A stretch of 50,822 nt of DNA from Brooklawnia cerclae (GTDB taxonomy: Bacteria; Actinomycetota; Actinomycetes; Propionibacteriales; Propionibacteriaceae): assembly GCF_011758645.1 (NCBI RefSeq), contig NZ_JAAMOZ010000006.1, positions 1 to 50,822 on the forward strand, in the 5' to 3' direction. Below, piece after piece: positions 25,321-37,207 of the stretch. Both the position numbers and the translations under genes were made by a program. The notes beneath the pieces are model-generated. The model searched no databases and was not told the origin of the DNA. It saw nothing but the letters and a program-made list of their open reading frames with translations. Each line of letters opens with the position of its first letter. Positions within the stretch are counted from its first letter, which is position 1.

Positions 25321-25946
25321 CCGGGCGGGGGCCGGAACCCGCCCCCGGCTTCGAAGAGGGCGTACCACGGGAAAGCGCAGCCCCCCGGGAGCCATCGGAC
25401 GGGGTCGAGGCCGAACAGTTCCCGCCGATCGTCGAACCGTCCGATCACGATCCCCTCGGACTCGATGTGGCCACTCGTATCGCCCACGACGTCGCGGGCA
25501 TCCTGCCCGCCCCGCGCGGCGTCCGCCCACGGCGCAGGCGCCGAAGTTGGGACGACACCGAGCAGCGTTCGGGGTCGGGACCCGACAGCCGCGACCCGCA
25601 GCCCCTGGGCAGGGCGTTCGGCAGGCTCGTCGAACGCAAGGGCTGGCAGACACAGCTCGGCCTGCGTCAGCTGCTCACCGCGTGGTCGACGCTGGTCGGC
25701 CCAACGATCGCCGAACACACCCAGCCCGAGGCGTTCAGGGACGGCGTGCTGCTCGTCCGTGCCGAGTCGACGGCCTGGGCAACGGCCCTGCGGCACATGG
25801 CTCCTCAACTGCTCGCCAAGCTCAACCACGAGCTGGGTGACGGGTCGGTGACCCGTGTCGAGGTGCACGGGCCGGCCGCCCCGAGCTGGAAACACGGCCG
25901 CCTGTCGGTGCGGGACGGTCGCGGGCCGCGCGACACCTACGGGTGA
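25317..25946 (+). CDS. dciA: DUF721 / DciA-family protein (replicative helicase loader)
   Basis: The ATG at 25317 overlaps the recF stop as ATGA, giving 209 residues. The first half is low complexity and acidic or basic (RPRRRRR near residue 77). The C-terminal half is the DUF721 domain: GRAFGRLVERKGWQTQLGL, WSTLVGPTIAEHTQPEAFRDGVLLV, STAWATALRHMAPQLLAKLN. DciA loads or assists DnaB helicase in bacteria lacking DnaC/DnaI, including Actinomycetota, which fits the recF-dciA-gyrB neighbourhood. Confidence 0.9.
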   Translation: MTGRGPEPAPGFEEGVPRESAAPREPSDGVEAEQFPPIVEPSDHDPLGLDVATRIAHDVAGILPAPRGVRPRRRRRSWDDTEQRSGSGPDSRDPQPLGRAFGRLVERKGWQTQLGLRQLLTAWSTLVGPTIAEHTQPEAFRDGVLLVRAESTAWATALRHMAPQLLAKLNHELGDGSVTRVEVHGPAAPSWKHGRLSVRDGRGPRDTYG

Positions 25947-26007
25947 TCGACAAGGCGGCGGATGGGCACCGTGCGTCCCTGACCCCGCCACCGGCCACAA
26001 TTGCTGC

Positions 26008-26709
26008 ATGGCAGCCACGAACACGGGTGCTCGCCGCACCCGCCCGGTCGCCGGGCTCGCGTGTGCCGTGGCCGCCATGTCCCTGCTGAGTGCGTGCGGT
26101 CTCGAGGCCAGCCCGGGGGCGATCGGCGAGGTGGTCCCGTCGGTGGATGCCTCGGCGCCCAACATCATCCGTCCGGGCGCGAGTTCGACCCCGGCGAGCG
26201 GCGACGAGGGATGGCAGGCGGTCGAACTGGGCAGCCACGTGGTCGCGTGGGTGCCCACCACGGATGGCTGGGCCCTCACCGGTCAGGGCACGTCACCGGC
26301 AGGTGGGCCGTACCTGAGGCTCGAGAACACCGCGGCCTCGGTGCACATGGTGGTGCAGTCGCTCACCGTCGTCCCCGGTGTCGGCGCCGCGGCGTTGTGC
26401 GCCTCGGCACTGCAGGAAGCCCTCACACAGGCGGGAAGCCCCGCTTCCGTCGAACCCATACCTGTCGGTGACCCGGCCCTGGAGGCGCAACTCGTGGAGG
26501 CGTTCACCTGCCGGGCCGAGCCGGTCGACAGCTCGGACGGTCCGCAGCGCTACCGGCTCGACGTCGTCGTCCGCACAACCGACGGCATCACCTACACCCA
26601 GCTCGTCCGGGTGGGGACCTCTCACCTGTCCGAGGAGACGACGCTCACCGCCCTCGACATGGCCGAGCAGATGCTGGCGCGCACGGTCGCCGGGCTCGAG
26701 CAGCGGTGA
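26008..26709 (+). CDS. Putative lipoprotein of unknown function
   Basis: A 233-residue protein with an N-terminal lipoprotein signal: basic segment (ARRTRP), hydrophobic core and lipobox LLSAC with Cys30. The mature part begins with a Ser/Ala/Pro-rich linker and then a compact domain of alternating strands (WQAVELGSHVVAWVPTTDGWAL, YLRLENTAASVHMVVQSL, a central AALCASALQEAL helix with Cys). No family was recognised. It lies 27 bases before a large membrane protein gene and probably belongs to the same transcription unit. The start ATG lacks a strong ribosome binding site. Confidence 0.75.
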   Translation: MAATNTGARRTRPVAGLACAVAAMSLLSACGLEASPGAIGEVVPSVDASAPNIIRPGASSTPASGDEGWQAVELGSHVVAWVPTTDGWALTGQGTSPAGGPYLRLENTAASVHMVVQSLTVVPGVGAAALCASALQEALTQAGSPASVEPIPVGDPALEAQLVEAFTCRAEPVDSSDGPQRYRLDVVVRTTDGITYTQLVRVGTSHLSEETTLTALDMAEQMLARTVAGLEQR

Positions 26710-26736
26710 CCGGGCCCTCATGATGGTGGCGTCCTG

Positions 26737-28713
26737 ATGTACGGCGCATACGGCTGGTGGCGGTACACCACCGTGCTGATCGGCCAGACCTGGCACACGT
26801 GGCGGGTCGCCGTCCCCCAGATCCTCGCCGCGTGGGTCGGTGGATGGCTGCTCTACCAGGTGGCCCTGGTCGTCACCGGCCCGCTGCAGGAGAGCCATCC
26901 CTGGCTGTCGGTGATGATCTTCAGTTCGGGCCTGGTCGCGCACCTGGCCGGGATCATCGTTGGCATCCGGGTCGCCGGTGAACCGGCCGGTCTGTGGGAG
27001 CGGCTCCCACCGGCTGCCGCACGTATCGGCCGTGACGAACCGCTGCTCCGCGTCGTCAGTGTCTCGTTGCTGCCCTTTGTCGGGGTCTACTCGGTGTTCG
27101 GCGGCATCGACTCGGCGACCTACGACCTGTTCATCTACGGGGCGCTCCACAGCTCCGCCTTGCTCGATCCGCAGGCGGCCACGGGAATCCTCGAGCCGGA
27201 CACCCCACAGGAGCGGCTCGTGATGGGCGGGGTGCTGATCATCGCCTTCCTGGCCAGGCGGGGGTTGGAGACCCTCGCGGATCGCACTGGGCGGGCCGTC
27301 TTCGGGATCGTCGGGGCCCTGGTCGAGGGTTTCTTCTCGGTCACGCTGGTGTTCGGCGGGTCCGTCATCATCGGCGATCTCGGTGACTGGCTTCGCGCCC
27401 GGGAGTTCTACGGCTGGATCATGACCGCCGGGGCGGCGATCATGGCGTGGCTGGCGTCCTGGCATCTGGCGGTGCCGCGGATCATCGCGTCGGCGTGGGA
27501 GTTCTTCAGCGGGTCGGTGTGGCCCCTGGTGATGGACGGCATCATGGCCCCCTTGCTGTGGCTGGCGGTGGCGGGCCTGGTGTTCGGCACGTACACGCTG
27601 TCGGTCGCAGACCTGTGGGAGCAGGGACGCGAGCGGGGGTCCGCCGGGCCACAGGTGCGCGTGAGTACCGGGCCGCTGGCGCGTATGAACCGACGGATCA
27701 CGGCCCTGGAGAGCCGTGGCCTGCACGCCAGCGAGGGCAGCCGGGCGGTGGTCCTGGAGTTCTTCGAGGTGTTCGTGGGCGATCTCGAGGACCGCATCGT
27801 CCCCTTCGTCCAGTCGCTCCGGCATGTGCTGCGCGTGGGACTGCCGTTCCTCGGTTCCTACGTCGTGCTCTACGCCGTCGCGCAGGCGATCCAGCCGGCG
27901 ACGCTGATGCTGGCTCGCGCGGTGATCGGCGGACAGCAGTTCAACGTCTGGTTCCGGATCATGCCGCCGGTCGACCTGGTGGGCGGCATGATCGGTGAAC
28001 CCGTCCGGCTGTGCCTGCTGGCGGTGGCCATGACCTGGACGCTGCGTGCGAACGCCGAACGGGATGAGGACGAGACCCGCATCGCCGCGAACTCCCCCGG
28101 CGCGATCCGTGCCGTCGTTCCCGCGGGCGGGGGACGACGGGTGCGCCGCCTCCTGCCGACCGTCGTCCTGACCGCGGTGAGCCTCCTCGTGTCCGGCGGA
28201 ATCAGCCAGTTCACCGCGTCCTCGTCCGACGAGGACCTGATTCCGGTCGTCTCCGGAGGGGTCGGCGCGATCGCCAAGGGTCAGGACGTGTGGATCGCCG
28301 CCGTCCATGGGGGTCGGAGTCTTGTGCGCAACGGCACGGCGCAGCCGAGCATGGTCTCGTCCGACGTGTTCGTCGCGATCGATCTCCAGACCCAGAGCCG
28401 GGATCGCTCGGTGAACTCGATCACCTGCTCGTTGTGGGCGCCCGAGGGCGGCGGAAGTGCGGTGGATGCGGTGCTCAACGACGGCGTCCTGACCCCGCAG
28501 GTGGGGTTCCGCACCACCCAGACCCTCGTCTTCGAGCGGTCCGCCGACGGGCTGGCTGGCCTGCATCTGCGCTGCAAGCCCCGAAGCTTCTACCTGGCCT
28601 ACGAGCCCGTTCTCGACTTCGATCTCGGCCTCGACGAAGCACGGGCGGCCGAATTGGCCGCCGCCGGCGGCATCATCCAGGTGATCGATCAGGAGACGGA
28701 GGTGATCGCGTGA
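26737..28713 (+). CDS. Polytopic membrane protein of unknown function
   Basis: A 658-residue protein with eight to ten predicted membrane segments: about residues 24-46, 57-77, 103-120, 165-185, 195-225, 230-255, 262-290, 370-400, 415-440 and a final one near 475. A polar C-terminal domain of about 150 residues is likely outside the cell. A cytoplasmic basic stretch (about residues 295-350) contains a short helical region, LARMNRRITALESRG. No transporter or enzyme motif was found. The lipoprotein before it and the small membrane protein after it (GTGA overlap) suggest one cell-envelope complex. Function not known. Confidence 0.8.
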   Translation: MYGAYGWWRYTTVLIGQTWHTWRVAVPQILAAWVGGWLLYQVALVVTGPLQESHPWLSVMIFSSGLVAHLAGIIVGIRVAGEPAGLWERLPPAAARIGRDEPLLRVVSVSLLPFVGVYSVFGGIDSATYDLFIYGALHSSALLDPQAATGILEPDTPQERLVMGGVLIIAFLARRGLETLADRTGRAVFGIVGALVEGFFSVTLVFGGSVIIGDLGDWLRAREFYGWIMTAGAAIMAWLASWHLAVPRIIASAWEFFSGSVWPLVMDGIMAPLLWLAVAGLVFGTYTLSVADLWEQGRERGSAGPQVRVSTGPLARMNRRITALESRGLHASEGSRAVVLEFFEVFVGDLEDRIVPFVQSLRHVLRVGLPFLGSYVVLYAVAQAIQPATLMLARAVIGGQQFNVWFRIMPPVDLVGGMIGEPVRLCLLAVAMTWTLRANAERDEDETRIAANSPGAIRAVVPAGGGRRVRRLLPTVVLTAVSLLVSGGISQFTASSSDEDLIPVVSGGVGAIAKGQDVWIAAVHGGRSLVRNGTAQPSMVSSDVFVAIDLQTQSRDRSVNSITCSLWAPEGGGSAVDAVLNDGVLTPQVGFRTTQTLVFERSADGLAGLHLRCKPRSFYLAYEPVLDFDLGLDEARAAELAAAGGIIQVIDQETEVIA

Positions 28714-29294
28714 GCATGCCGGTGGCCACAGCCGTGCCGCGGGCGCGGCGGACGACGCCGCCCCCGGGAGCAGGGGTGTGGTGGGTACCGGCCTGCCTGG
28801 TGGTCGCGCTGGCCGTCGCCTTCTGCCTGTTCACCGCCCGCGACCTGTTCCCGATGCGCTATGTGACCCAGCGTCCCGGGGCGACGTGGACCGACCGTTA
28901 CGGCATCTCGTACACGGTGCTGGCCCGGGAGCAACTCGACGAGGTTCCGGGAATCGGCACCGCGCCGGTTCCCGCCGACGAGGGGGCGGTGTTCCTGCGC
29001 TACACGGTGCAGGTCGACGGCTACGTCTACCTGGAGGGCGAATCCGGGGCCACGGTCTGCTTGTTCTCCCTCGTCGATGCCGATCACCTCACCTGGGAGC
29101 GATCGAGCGACGTGTACGACGAGCTTCGTCCCGGCACCTGCCGGACGGACGACTCCGACGACGGCGAATCGGCGCCCAGTCAGCAGGTCTACCCGGTGTT
29201 CGAGGTGCCCGAGTCGATGGTCGGCGGCCTGGTCGGGCTCCTGCCGACGAACGCCGAGCGGTTCGGTGCACCACTGCTCAGCGAGCCCGACTGA
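28710..29294 (+). CDS. Single-pass membrane protein of unknown function
   Basis: A 194-residue protein from a GTG at 28710 overlapping the previous stop as GTGA; an ATG two codons later is an alternative. One membrane helix (about residues 25-43, WWVPACLVVALAVAFCLF) follows a basic Pro-rich tail and leads to an extracytoplasmic domain with two cysteines (CLFSL, GTC) that could form a disulfide. Translational coupling to the 658-residue membrane protein suggests a joint function. Confidence 0.75.
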   Translation: MSMPVATAVPRARRTTPPPGAGVWWVPACLVVALAVAFCLFTARDLFPMRYVTQRPGATWTDRYGISYTVLAREQLDEVPGIGTAPVPADEGAVFLRYTVQVDGYVYLEGESGATVCLFSLVDADHLTWERSSDVYDELRPGTCRTDDSDDGESAPSQQVYPVFEVPESMVGGLVGLLPTNAERFGAPLLSEPD

Positions 29295-29339
29295 GCCCGA
29301 ACGACCACCTCCCGCGGGATGGAATCACCTCTCGGCGGT

Positions 29340-30131
29340 TCAGGGCCGCTCGGTCAGGTGCTCCACCGGAAGGTGGACGCGTACGCCGTCGTGGCTCGGG
29401 TTCCAGGTGCGGGAGACGTCCTCGCCGTTCTTGACGTTGTTCTCCTCGGTCCACTCCAGGATCGCCAGGACCACCGTGACCTCGTCCGGGACGACCGTTC
29501 CCGCGGGCATGTCGAAGCGCAGCACGCACGGCATCGGCTGCAGGCCGGGGGCGAGCACCTCTCGCACCGCGGTGGTCACGATGGTGTGCACGCCGAACTG
29601 CAGCCGGACGCCTTCGCTGATCGCCAGGCCGCTCGCCGTGGACACTCCGGCGAGCGCTCCCCCGTTGGTGAGGGCGTATTCCACCCCGGACGAGGTCGTG
29701 TCCAGCGTCGAGACGCATGTCGCCCGTACCTCTATCGCGGGGGAGCCGTAGTCGTCGAAGGTGACGGCCTCGTCGAGTGTGACGTCCATCGGCCCGAGGG
29801 AGAGCACCTCGCCCACCGCCCTGTCCGCGTATGTCTGCCTTTGCTCGAAGCCCCCCACGATGTAGACGGTCGCGATCGCCAGGACGAGCACGACAGCTCC
29901 GACGACGAGTGCCTTGACGGCGGTCGGCACGCGGCGCCGGACGCGCTGGGGGGTGGTGGTTGCCGGCGCCCAGCCCTGCGGCGGAGCCCACTGCGCCGGG
30001 GGCCGGGGATCGACGGGCGGCGCCCAGCTCTGGGGCGCTTCCCACGCGCGTCGTGGGACCCCGGCAGGGCCGGATTCACCGGCGGCGTGCGCGGTGCCGT
30101 CGAACGACCGGTGGGATCCGGCATGACTCAT
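29340..30131 (-). CDS. Single-pass membrane protein of unknown function, Pro/Trp-rich N-terminus
   Basis: A 263-residue protein convergent with the preceding operon (45-base gap). Residues 1-60 are Pro/Ala/Trp-rich and cytoplasmic. A single helix lies at about residues 71-93 (VKALVVGAVVLVLAIATVYIV). The external domain of about 165 residues is strand-rich with two cysteines. This architecture resembles DUF4352-like actinobacterial secreted domains, but I cannot confirm a family. An orientation opposite to its neighbours indicates its own promoter in the gyrB upstream gap. Confidence 0.75.
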   Translation of the reverse strand: MSHAGSHRSFDGTAHAAGESGPAGVPRRAWEAPQSWAPPVDPRPPAQWAPPQGWAPATTTPQRVRRRVPTAVKALVVGAVVLVLAIATVYIVGGFEQRQTYADRAVGEVLSLGPMDVTLDEAVTFDDYGSPAIEVRATCVSTLDTTSSGVEYALTNGGALAGVSTASGLAISEGVRLQFGVHTIVTTAVREVLAPGLQPMPCVLRFDMPAGTVVPDEVTVVLAILEWTEENNVKNGEDVSRTWNPSHDGVRVHLPVEHLTERP

Positions 30132-32493
<2,362 letters not shown>

Positions 32494-32541
32494 CCCGGCG
32501 CAGGCCACCAGTCGCGACGAACGTCCAGAAGGAATGAGTAG

Positions 32542-35307
32542 ATGACCGACATCCCACAGGGCCCCGGCGATTCCGGGCAGCCGGGCGAGCGTCCCGGTGA
32601 CGACTCCACCAACCTGCCGGACGACATCCTGGGTGGTCAGGGCACCCAGCGTCCCAGGGGCAACCCGGCCGGCCAGGAAGACGCCTCCGGGGCGGACGTC
32701 ATCGCCGAGCCCCGCAAGGGCATAGTCGAGCAGGTCGACCTCCAGTCCGAGGTGCAGTCGAGCTATCTCGAATACGCGATGAGCGTCATCGTCGGACGCG
32801 CGTTGCCCGATGTGCGTGACGGCCTCAAGCCGGTGCACCGGCGCGTCATCTACGCCATGTACGACGGCGGCTACCGCCCCGACCGCGGGTGGAACAAGTG
32901 CTCCCGCGTGGTCGGCGAGGTCATGGGTCTGTATCACCCCCACGGCGACTCGGCGATCTACGACACCCTGGTGCGCCTGGCGCAGCCGTGGGTGATGCGG
33001 GCACCGCTGGTGGCCGGTCAGGGCAACTTCGGCTCGGCGGGCAACGACCCGGCGGCGGCCATGCGGTACACCGAGTGCCGGATGGCACCGCTGGCCATGG
33101 AGATGGTCCGCGACATCGAGCAGAACACCGTCAACTTCCAGCCGAACTACGACAACCGCGAGACCGAGCCGGTCGTCCTGCCCGCACGCTTCCCGAACCT
33201 GCTGGTCAACGGCTCGTCCGGCATCGCGGTCGGCATGGCCACCAACATCCCGACACACAACCTGCGCGAGGTGAACGACGCCGTCCAGTGGGCGTTGCAG
33301 AACCCCGAGGCGTCCCAGGAGGAATTGCTCGACGCCTGCATGGCGCGCATCAAGGGACCGGACTTCCCCACCGGCGCGCTGATCGTCGGACGCCGGGGCA
33401 TCGAGGACGCCTACCGCACCGGTCGCGGCTCGGTCACCATGCGCGCGGTGATCAACGTCGAGGAGGAGAAGAACGGCCGCACCTCGCTGGTCGTCACCGA
33501 GCTGCCCTACATGTGCAACCCGGACAACCTCGCGCAGAAGATCGCCGACCTGGTGAACTCAGGACGCCTCACGGGCATCGCCGACATCCGGGACGACACC
33601 TCGGCCCGCACCGGGCAGCGGCTGGTCATCGTCCTGAAGCGGGACGCGCAGCCGCGCGTGGTGATGAACAACCTGTACAAGCACACCCAGCTGCAGGACA
33701 CCTTCGGCTGCAACATGCTGGCGCTGGTGGAGGACGTGCCGCGCACATTGCGGCTCGACCAGTTCGTGAAGTACTGGGTCGACCATCAACTCGACGTCAT
33801 CCGCAGGCGCACGCAGTACCGGTTGGACGAGGCCGAGAAGCAGGCCCACATCTATCGCGGCCTGGTCAAGGCGCTCGACATGCTCGACGAGGTGATCGCG
33901 CTCATCCGGGCGTCTCGCGATGTCGACGTGGCCCGCGAGGGCCTCAAGGAACTGCTCGACGTGGACGACGTGCAGGCCACGTACATCCTCGACACCCAGT
34001 TGCGCCGCCTGGCGGCCATGGAACGCCAGAAGATCATCGACCGGCTGGCTGAGTTGGAACGGATCATCGCCGACCTCAAGGACATCCTGGCCAACGAGTC
34101 GCGGCGGCGTCAGATCGTCTCGACCGAACTGCAGGAGATCGTCGACCGCTACGGCGACGACCGGCGCACGCAGATCATCTCGGGCGAGGGTGACATGAGC
34201 GACGAGGACCTCATCCCCGACGAGGAGGTCGTCGTCACCCTGACTCGTGGCGGGTACATCAAGCGCACCGGGATCGACCAGTACCGGGTGCAGCGCCGCG
34301 GCGGCAGGGGTGTCCGCGGCACCACCCTGCGGGCCGAGGACGAGGTGGCCGACGTGTTCACCGCCATGAGCCACGACTGGGTGGTCTTCTTCACCACGAT
34401 GGGGCGTGCCTACCGGGCGAAGGTGTGGCAGCTTCCCGAGGCGGGCCGGGATGCCCGCGGGGGCCACGTCGCCGGGCTGCTGAGTTTCCTGCCCGACGAA
34501 CAGATCGCCCAGGACATCGTCCTGCGCAGTTATGAGGACGCCGAATACCTGGTGCTGGCCACCCGAAAGGGACTGATCAAGAAGACGGCGCTGTCGTCCT
34601 ACGACTCGCCGCGGGCCGCCGGGCTCATCGCGGTCAACTTCCGCGACGAGGACGACGAACTGATCGGTGCGGCGCTGGTGAACTCGTCCGACGACCTGCT
34701 GCTGATCAGCCGCAAGGGGCAGGGCATCCGTTTCCACGCCGACGACGAGCAGGTGCGCCCGATGGGCCGGACGACCTCGGGGGTCACGGGCATGCGGTTC
34801 CGCGAGGACGACGAGCTGCTCAGCATGGCGGTCATCCCGGCCGACGTGGACGATCAGAGCCAGTTCGTGTTCACGGTGACCGACGAGGGTTACGCCAAGC
34901 GCACGCCGGTCAGCGATTTCAAGGTGCAGGGCCGGGGTGGCCTGGGCGTCCGTGCGATGAGGCTGAACAACGAGCGGGGCGCTCTCATCTCCGCTCTCGT
35001 CGTGAACGATGACGACGAGGTGATCTCCATCAAGAGCTCGGGACAGGTGATTCGCAGCGCCGTGGCGGATGTGTCGCCGACCGGGCGTGACACCATGGGT
35101 GTGAAGTTCGTGGGTATCCGTGGGGACGATCAGGTGGTCGCCGTGACCGTGAACCCCGAGCGTCAGGCCGTTGACCTGGAGGACGGGGACGAGCCGGACG
35201 ACGGGGAGCAGGCGCCGACCGAGGAAGAGTTCGCTGCGGACGATGCAACGGCAGCCACTACTCTTGAACTCGACCCGACCGCTGACCCGGAGGCGACCGA
35301 TGAGTGA
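32542..35307 (+). CDS. gyrA: DNA gyrase subunit A
   Basis: A 921-residue subunit with an N-terminal extension of about 55 residues relative to E. coli. The quinolone-resistance region [19 protein letters not shown] keeps Ser137 and Asp141 (E. coli Ser83 and Asp87), so no classic resistance change is seen. The DNA-cleaving tyrosine is Tyr176 in AAAMRYTE. The C-terminal domain has the gyrase beta-pinwheel repeats with a GyrA-box-like [10 protein letters not shown] near residue 590. The tail is acidic. A good AAGGA site precedes the ATG, and the stop overlaps the next gene. Confidence 0.98.
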   Translation: MTDIPQGPGDSGQPGERPGDDSTNLPDDILGGQGTQRPRGNPAGQEDASGADVIAEPRKGIVEQVDLQSEVQSSYLEYAMSVIVGRALPDVRDGLKPVHRRVIYAMYDGGYRPDRGWNKCSRVVGEVMGLYHPHGDSAIYDTLVRLAQPWVMRAPLVAGQGNFGSAGNDPAAAMRYTECRMAPLAMEMVRDIEQNTVNFQPNYDNRETEPVVLPARFPNLLVNGSSGIAVGMATNIPTHNLREVNDAVQWALQNPEASQEELLDACMARIKGPDFPTGALIVGRRGIEDAYRTGRGSVTMRAVINVEEEKNGRTSLVVTELPYMCNPDNLAQKIADLVNSGRLTGIADIRDDTSARTGQRLVIVLKRDAQPRVVMNNLYKHTQLQDTFGCNMLALVEDVPRTLRLDQFVKYWVDHQLDVIRRRTQYRLDEAEKQAHIYRGLVKALDMLDEVIALIRASRDVDVAREGLKELLDVDDVQATYILDTQLRRLAAMERQKIIDRLAELERIIADLKDILANESRRRQIVSTELQEIVDRYGDDRRTQIISGEGDMSDEDLIPDEEVVVTLTRGGYIKRTGIDQYRVQRRGGRGVRGTTLRAEDEVADVFTAMSHDWVVFFTTMGRAYRAKVWQLPEAGRDARGGHVAGLLSFLPDEQIAQDIVLRSYEDAEYLVLATRKGLIKKTALSSYDSPRAAGLIAVNFRDEDDELIGAALVNSSDDLLLISRKGQGIRFHADDEQVRPMGRTTSGVTGMRFREDDELLSMAVIPADVDDQSQFVFTVTDEGYAKRTPVSDFKVQGRGGLGVRAMRLNNERGALISALVVNDDDEVISIKSSGQVIRSAVADVSPTGRDTMGVKFVGIRGDDQVVAVTVNPERQAVDLEDGDEPDDGEQAPTEEEFAADDATAATTLELDPTADPEATDE

Positions 35308-35857
35308 CCAGGAACGCAGTATCTCCACGATGGTGCAGCGACGGACCGTGCCCGGTGGGCCCGGAGGTGCGTCAACCGTAGCCAGGCCGCGTGATCGGCA
35401 GGCCGCGGCACAGATTCCGGGAGCGGGCGTCGGGACGCCCCGTCCGCGTACCGGCAGGGTGAAGGTGAGCGGGGGGCAGCTTCGTCCCGCCAGGAAGGCG
35501 CGGCTGCGCATCGCACGGCTCGATCCGTGGTCGGTCATGAAGACCGCGCTGATGTTCTCGGTGGCCGCAGCCATCATCCTGTTCGTCGCGGTGGCTCTGT
35601 TGTGGACGGTCGTCGAGGGGTCCGGTGCTCTCGACCAGCTGCAGGAGACACTGAACGCGCTGTTCGGCAACCCCGACGGGTCGGGGCGTGTGGAGGTGAG
35701 CGCCTACATCGACCGGTGGCGTGTGCTCGGCTTCACGGCGATCGTCTGCGGCATCAACGTGATTCTGCTCACCGCTCTGGCGACGCTCGGCTCGTTCCTC
35801 TACAACCTGTCCAGCTCGGTGCTCGGTGGCCTCGAGGTGACCTTGGCGGAGGACTGA
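35300..35857 (+). CDS. DUF3566 transmembrane protein
   Basis: The ATG at 35300 overlaps the end of gyrA by 8 bases (ATGAGTGA). The 185-residue product has a polar N-terminus of about 65 residues, then [38 protein letters not shown] (first helix) and a second helix near residues 145-165 ([19 protein letters not shown]). This is the DUF3566 pattern that follows gyrA in many Actinomycetota. The function is unknown; coupling to gyrA is conserved. Confidence 0.88.
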   Translation: MSDQERSISTMVQRRTVPGGPGGASTVARPRDRQAAAQIPGAGVGTPRPRTGRVKVSGGQLRPARKARLRIARLDPWSVMKTALMFSVAAAIILFVAVALLWTVVEGSGALDQLQETLNALFGNPDGSGRVEVSAYIDRWRVLGFTAIVCGINVILLTALATLGSFLYNLSSSVLGGLEVTLAED

Positions 35858-35878
35858 TCGTCCCATCCGGAACGCAGG

Positions 35879-35917
35879 AACGCGGCCACTCCCCGATCCG
35901 GGGAGGGCCGCGTTCTT
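35879..35917. terminator. Strong terminator after the gyrase operon, shared with the convergent gene
   Basis: AACGCGGCC (35879-35887) pairs with GGCCGCGTT (35906-35914). An inner stem TCCCCG/CGGGGA (35890-35895 / 35899-35904) has a 3-base loop. CTT follows on the plus strand and TTCC on the minus strand, so it can serve both converging operons. Confidence 0.8.
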
Positions 35918-35945
35918 ATGTGTGGGAGCGGGTCCGCTCAGCGAG

Positions 35946-36335
35946 TCACTTGAGGAACTCGAGGCGCCACGGGTAGCGGTAGTTCTCGCCGTTGGCGGTC
36001 TTCACCGCGGCGAGGATGCCCATGACGATCGAGCAGATGACGGCGGCGATCACGAGGACGACGCCGACGGGGATCAGGATGATGGTGAGGCACAGCAGGC
36101 CGCCGACGACCGCGGCGATCCACATGGTCACTTGGAAGTTGAACGCTTCGGCGGCTTGTGACCGCACCCACGGGGAGCGGTTGCGGTAGATGAACCAGGC
36201 GACGAGTGGCCCGACGATGGCGAGCCAGCCGGCGGACACGAACGACGAGATGGGGCCCGCCAGGTGCGACAGGACGGCAGCCGTGCGCTCCTCGTCAGGG
36301 GAGACGCCGGCGCTCGGGGTGGAGAAGTTGGTCAT
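35946..36335 (-). CDS. DUF4870 family membrane protein
   Basis: A 129-residue protein with the DUF4870 pattern: EERTAAVLSHLAGPISSF, then VGPLVAWFIYRNRSPWVRSQAAEAFNFQVT and two hydrophobic segments (WIAAVVGGLLCLTIILIPVG, VLVIAAVICSIVMGILAAV). It ends GENYRYPWRLEFLK. The ATG at 36335 is chosen because it begins the conserved region; in-frame codons further upstream are unlike coding sequence. Function unknown; family members are small inner-membrane proteins (Tic20-like fold). Confidence 0.88.
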   Translation of the reverse strand: MTNFSTPSAGVSPDEERTAAVLSHLAGPISSFVSAGWLAIVGPLVAWFIYRNRSPWVRSQAAEAFNFQVTMWIAAVVGGLLCLTIILIPVGVVLVIAAVICSIVMGILAAVKTANGENYRYPWRLEFLK

Positions 36336-36446
36336 GAGGCCAGTGTGCGGGCATCCGGTGCCGTAGGGAAGGGGTTCTGGGGACCGCTCAGGGCCGGTTC
36401 CGGGTCTGATGAGGTCGGCTCCCCGGGTGCGCGGGACGACTCGAAG

Positions 36447-36476
36447 TTGAGCCATGGGCGGCGCGTGCGGTAACGT
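36447..36476 (+). promoter_or_regulatory. Predicted tRNA-Ile promoter
   Basis: TTGAGC (36447-36452) and TAACGT (36471-36476) are 18 bases apart. Transcription would start about 27 bases before the tRNA. Confidence 0.5.
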
Positions 36477-36510
36477 ACAACTTCGGCACCGCGATCGCGG
36501 CTGTCGGTTT

Positions 36511-36584
36511 GGGCCTATAGCTCAGTCGGTTAGAGCGCTTCCCTGATAAGGAAGAGGTCACTGGTTCAAGTCCAGTTAGGCCCA
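36511..36584 (+). tRNA. tRNA-Ile (anticodon GAT)
   Basis: A complete 74-base cloverleaf. The acceptor stem GGGCCTA pairs with TAGGCCC plus discriminator A. The D-arm contains AGCTCAGTCGGTTAGAGC, the anticodon loop CTGATAA gives GAT between CTTCC and GGAAG, and the T-arm contains GGTTCAAGTCC. CCA is not encoded. No second copy of its 3' end was found downstream in the window. Confidence 0.97.
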
Positions 36585-36721
36585 CCGGTTAACTTCTTAG
36601 CCAAGTGGCACCTAATCCTTTGCAGCTTCAGCTACTCGCCCAGTTTCGTGGGGCAAATGTGGGGCAAGACGCAGCGATGCACCCTGTGAAGGGTGGGGAC
36701 CAGACGGCGAATGTGAGTAGC
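36585..36721. other. Gap after tRNA-Ile
   Basis: No gene could be supported. The stretch 36640-36670 reads GGGGCAAATGTGGGGCAAGAC, an imperfect direct repeat of GTGGGGCAA. It may be a scar of an integration event beside the tRNA, but no integrase or matching attachment site remains. Confidence 0.3.
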
Positions 36722-37207
36722 CTAAGCGGTCGGGTGCGCCAAGAGTTGTTCGCGCATCGTCGTCGGCCGACCGCATTGCCCAGACCGGAAGTACTGGTCG
36801 ATGTTCGCGAGATCCTCGAGCAGCTCGGTCAGATCGATCGTCGATGAACGGTAGTAGCGGACGTCGATGCTTTGGCCGTGGAGCTCTAGGTACGGCTCGC
36901 GGATCGGCCGGTACAGCAGGCCGACGAGTTCGTTCACCCCAAATGGCTTCTCGCTTCCCCGCCGAGCCTGATGTTGCGTCGTGTAGCGGTCCTCCGGGGT
37001 CAGGTTGTGGTGGATTGCCTTCAGCGTCTTGAGATCGCCGAAGATCGGATCCGAGTAGATCGAACCGACGACGAGGTGATACGCAGAGTAGAAGTAGCAG
37101 ACACCAGCCCACTCGTTGTTGGCCGCAGTTCTCAGCGCTTCGCCTACCTGCTGGTGCTGGCTGGCGCGCTCGACATGCTCAGCACACGAGAGTGTGCCTC
37201 GGTTCAT
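36722..37207 (-). CDS. HEPN-like protein of unknown function
   Basis: A 161-residue protein. The helical pattern ALRTAANNEWAGVCYFYSAYHLV (residues 24-46) resembles the first helices of HEPN domains (aromatic-x-x-AxYxAxxHLV). An Rx4H motif is present at Arg74-His79 in RYTTQH, which could be the HEPN nuclease site, though its placement is not fully typical. The start overlaps the stop of the preceding small gene by 4 bases, forming a two-gene cassette next to tRNA-Ile. Codon use is less GC-rich than in the core genes. Toxin-antitoxin or defence function is only a hypothesis. Confidence 0.6.
   Translation of the reverse strand: MNRGTLSCAEHVERASQHQQVGEALRTAANNEWAGVCYFYSAYHLVVGSIYSDPIFGDLKTLKAIHHNLTPEDRYTTQHQARRGSEKPFGVNELVGLLYRPIREPYLELHGQSIDVRYYRSSTIDLTELLEDLANIDQYFRSGQCGRPTTMREQLLAHPTA

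Noticed and set aside
26293-28566. A 757-codon minus-strand open frame opposite the lipoprotein and membrane protein
   Set aside because: The plus-strand genes have signal peptide, membrane segments and coupled starts; the antisense product is low-complexity His/Asp/Gln-rich.
32950-32985. Possible fluoroquinolone-resistance changes in gyrA
   Set aside because: The residues matching E. coli Ser83 and Asp87 are unchanged (Ser137, Asp141).
36585-36721. Integrase remnant or attachment-site duplication after tRNA-Ile
   Set aside because: No recombinase motif and no repeat of the tRNA 3' end could be found downstream, so only a weak scar is suggested.
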